In this document: in pieces, positions 62,701 through 64,000 of the stretch
Position numbering within the stretch: position 1 is the first letter of the stretch
How the letters are laid out: each line of letters begins with the position of its first letter
From: Burhinus oedicnemus
Lineage: Eukaryota; Chordata; Aves; Charadriiformes; Burhinidae
Assembly (NCBI GenBank): GCA_008921705.1
Contig: VFFE01007738.1
Coordinates: 1,307,009-1,371,008, forward strand
Reading direction: 5' to 3'
DNA: 64,000 nucleotides
Position numbers and translations under genes: made by a program
Notes under the pieces: model-generated
What the model saw: the letters and a program-made list of their open reading frames with translations, nothing else
Databases searched by the model: none
What the model was told of the DNA's origin: nothing

Positions 62701-64000
62701 GAATGAAGAAATTCGAGTCATATTCTTATAGGATTGTACAAAAGTTGGTGAAAAGGAGAAAAGTCAAGTACAATAACGCAATTTGGTGGTGTTTCAGAAT
62801 GGAGAAAAATAATTTCTCTTTAGCTGAAGTGCTATCATGGAGCAGAAAGTCTGAAAGACGAAGTTTTTCACAACTCAGGGAGGGAGAAAAAGTCCAGAAT
62901 CCTTTCTTTCTTTGGTTGCAGGTGTGAATATTCAAGGTCACCTAAGACAGTGGGGTATACAGATGACAATAAGATTACTAAAATACTAAATACTTACTGG
63001 CATCATCAGGTCCCTTTGGAAAGCCTTGTTGGCTGCAGAATGCATGTGTTATACCTGTGCTTACCTATAATGAGCTATTTACCAATGCATGTGTCACCCA
63101 GCCAGACCAATATTTGAGGCTGCTGTTATGAACATCTGCCCTACATGGGCATGGGTGGCTGTTAGGCAGCTGAATTGTTTGTTTAGGGAAGTCAGTCTGT
63201 TTGAGGGCAACACAAATGAAACATGGATTTGAAAAATGTGGAATTATTTCCTGCTACAGAAGATGGGAGCCCTCAGGTCCTGTGAAAGTCCTCTTCAGAT
63301 CACCGTCCCTTGAGATATCCAAGAGTGAGACCAGAGTGATGCCCCCGTTATTTAAATGCCTGCTGCTCTCTAGAGGACGAAAATATTTGCAGTGCGAGAA
63401 CATGTCATGGACCCTCTTTTCTTTGTCCGCATTCCTGGGTGCAGTATTTTTGCACTTTGAAACAATGAAAGTTCACAACAGAAATGTTCAATTAACTGTT
63501 AAACACTCTCATCAATTCAGGGATCATTTCCAAATCTGATGGATGAGTTCAAAATATTCAATTCATTCTAACCATCAGGCGGAAAAACAGTTGAACTCCT
63601 GAGGAGAAAAGAGCAGATAAATGCTGAAATGAACTTGCATATCTTTAAGAGGTATGGTGCACCAGAGACATTGAGTTATGAACATGAAAACTTCCCAAGT
63701 GTGTATTGTAAGCGGAATAATAATAGGCAATGTTTCGAGCTAAGTGTTTTCTTTCTCTGACTTCATTTTGATCCAAGTTTAAAAGGCATGGCATTTGTGT
63801 TTTGTGTACACATGGAGAGAGTCTTATACCATGCACAATTAAATTATTTCCTATGACAGTAAATAAAAAAAGGAAAATACGATTAAAAATAAAAAGTTAA
63901 AAAGTATGCAAATATTAAAGTCCAAGAGGAAAAACTGAGAGAGGACTTCATGAATTCTTGGGTGAATAATTTTTAGAACTCTCAAAAATAATGCCATTTT
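59759..64000. other. Non-coding stretch to the window end
   Basis: No gene was recognised. The longest frames are a 149-codon plus-strand frame (60,255-60,704) and a 194-codon minus-strand frame (61,075-61,659). Both show mixed low-complexity composition, no known domain, and no convincing splice or start context. The last 150 bases are strongly A-rich. No interspersed repeat was identified. Confidence 0.5.

Overview
The window reads as non-coding vertebrate nuclear DNA, most likely from a bird. It is A+T-rich, has no long intact reading frame, and lacks bacterial-style gene packing, tRNA or rRNA genes and CRISPR arrays. The avian assignment rests on a CR1 LINE of a type common in birds (39.1-41.0 kb), a second CR1 3' tail (42.1 kb), scarce interspersed repeats and no recognisable primate or rodent SINEs. 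All repeat-family names come from remembered consensus sequences, not from a database search.

Layout. 1-38.5 kb is unique-looking sequence, intronic or intergenic, with poly-T and polypyrimidine tracts, three faint MIR-like relics, a palindromic old repeat near 33.0 kb, and a few open segments bounded by good splice signals. The best of these is 11,553-11,689, possibly followed by 12,291. 38.5-42.2 kb holds a short segment with LTR-like inverted termini, a decayed CR1 copy covering most of the reverse-transcriptase ORF, a 1.1 kb stretch of unrelated DNA, and a CR1 3' tail in the same direction. 42.2-47.9 kb is unique, with one small SINE-like relic. 47.9-49.1 kb is a much older CR1/L3-type LINE fragment on the minus strand. 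49.1-64 kb is again mostly unique, with another old amniote repeat at 54.45 kb, A+T-rich stretches carrying TAATTA-type sites that look like conserved regulatory DNA, and two possible terminal exons (53.0 and 59.6 kb).

No gene can be named with confidence and no set of genes working together is visible. Long T runs lie mainly on the plus strand, weakly suggesting that any host transcript runs left to right. The sharpest unexplained structures are two overlapping perfect inverted repeats at 23,317-23,370, a 20-bp perfect palindrome at 56,558-56,577, and the split CR1. I found no convincing evidence of a new multi-gene system.
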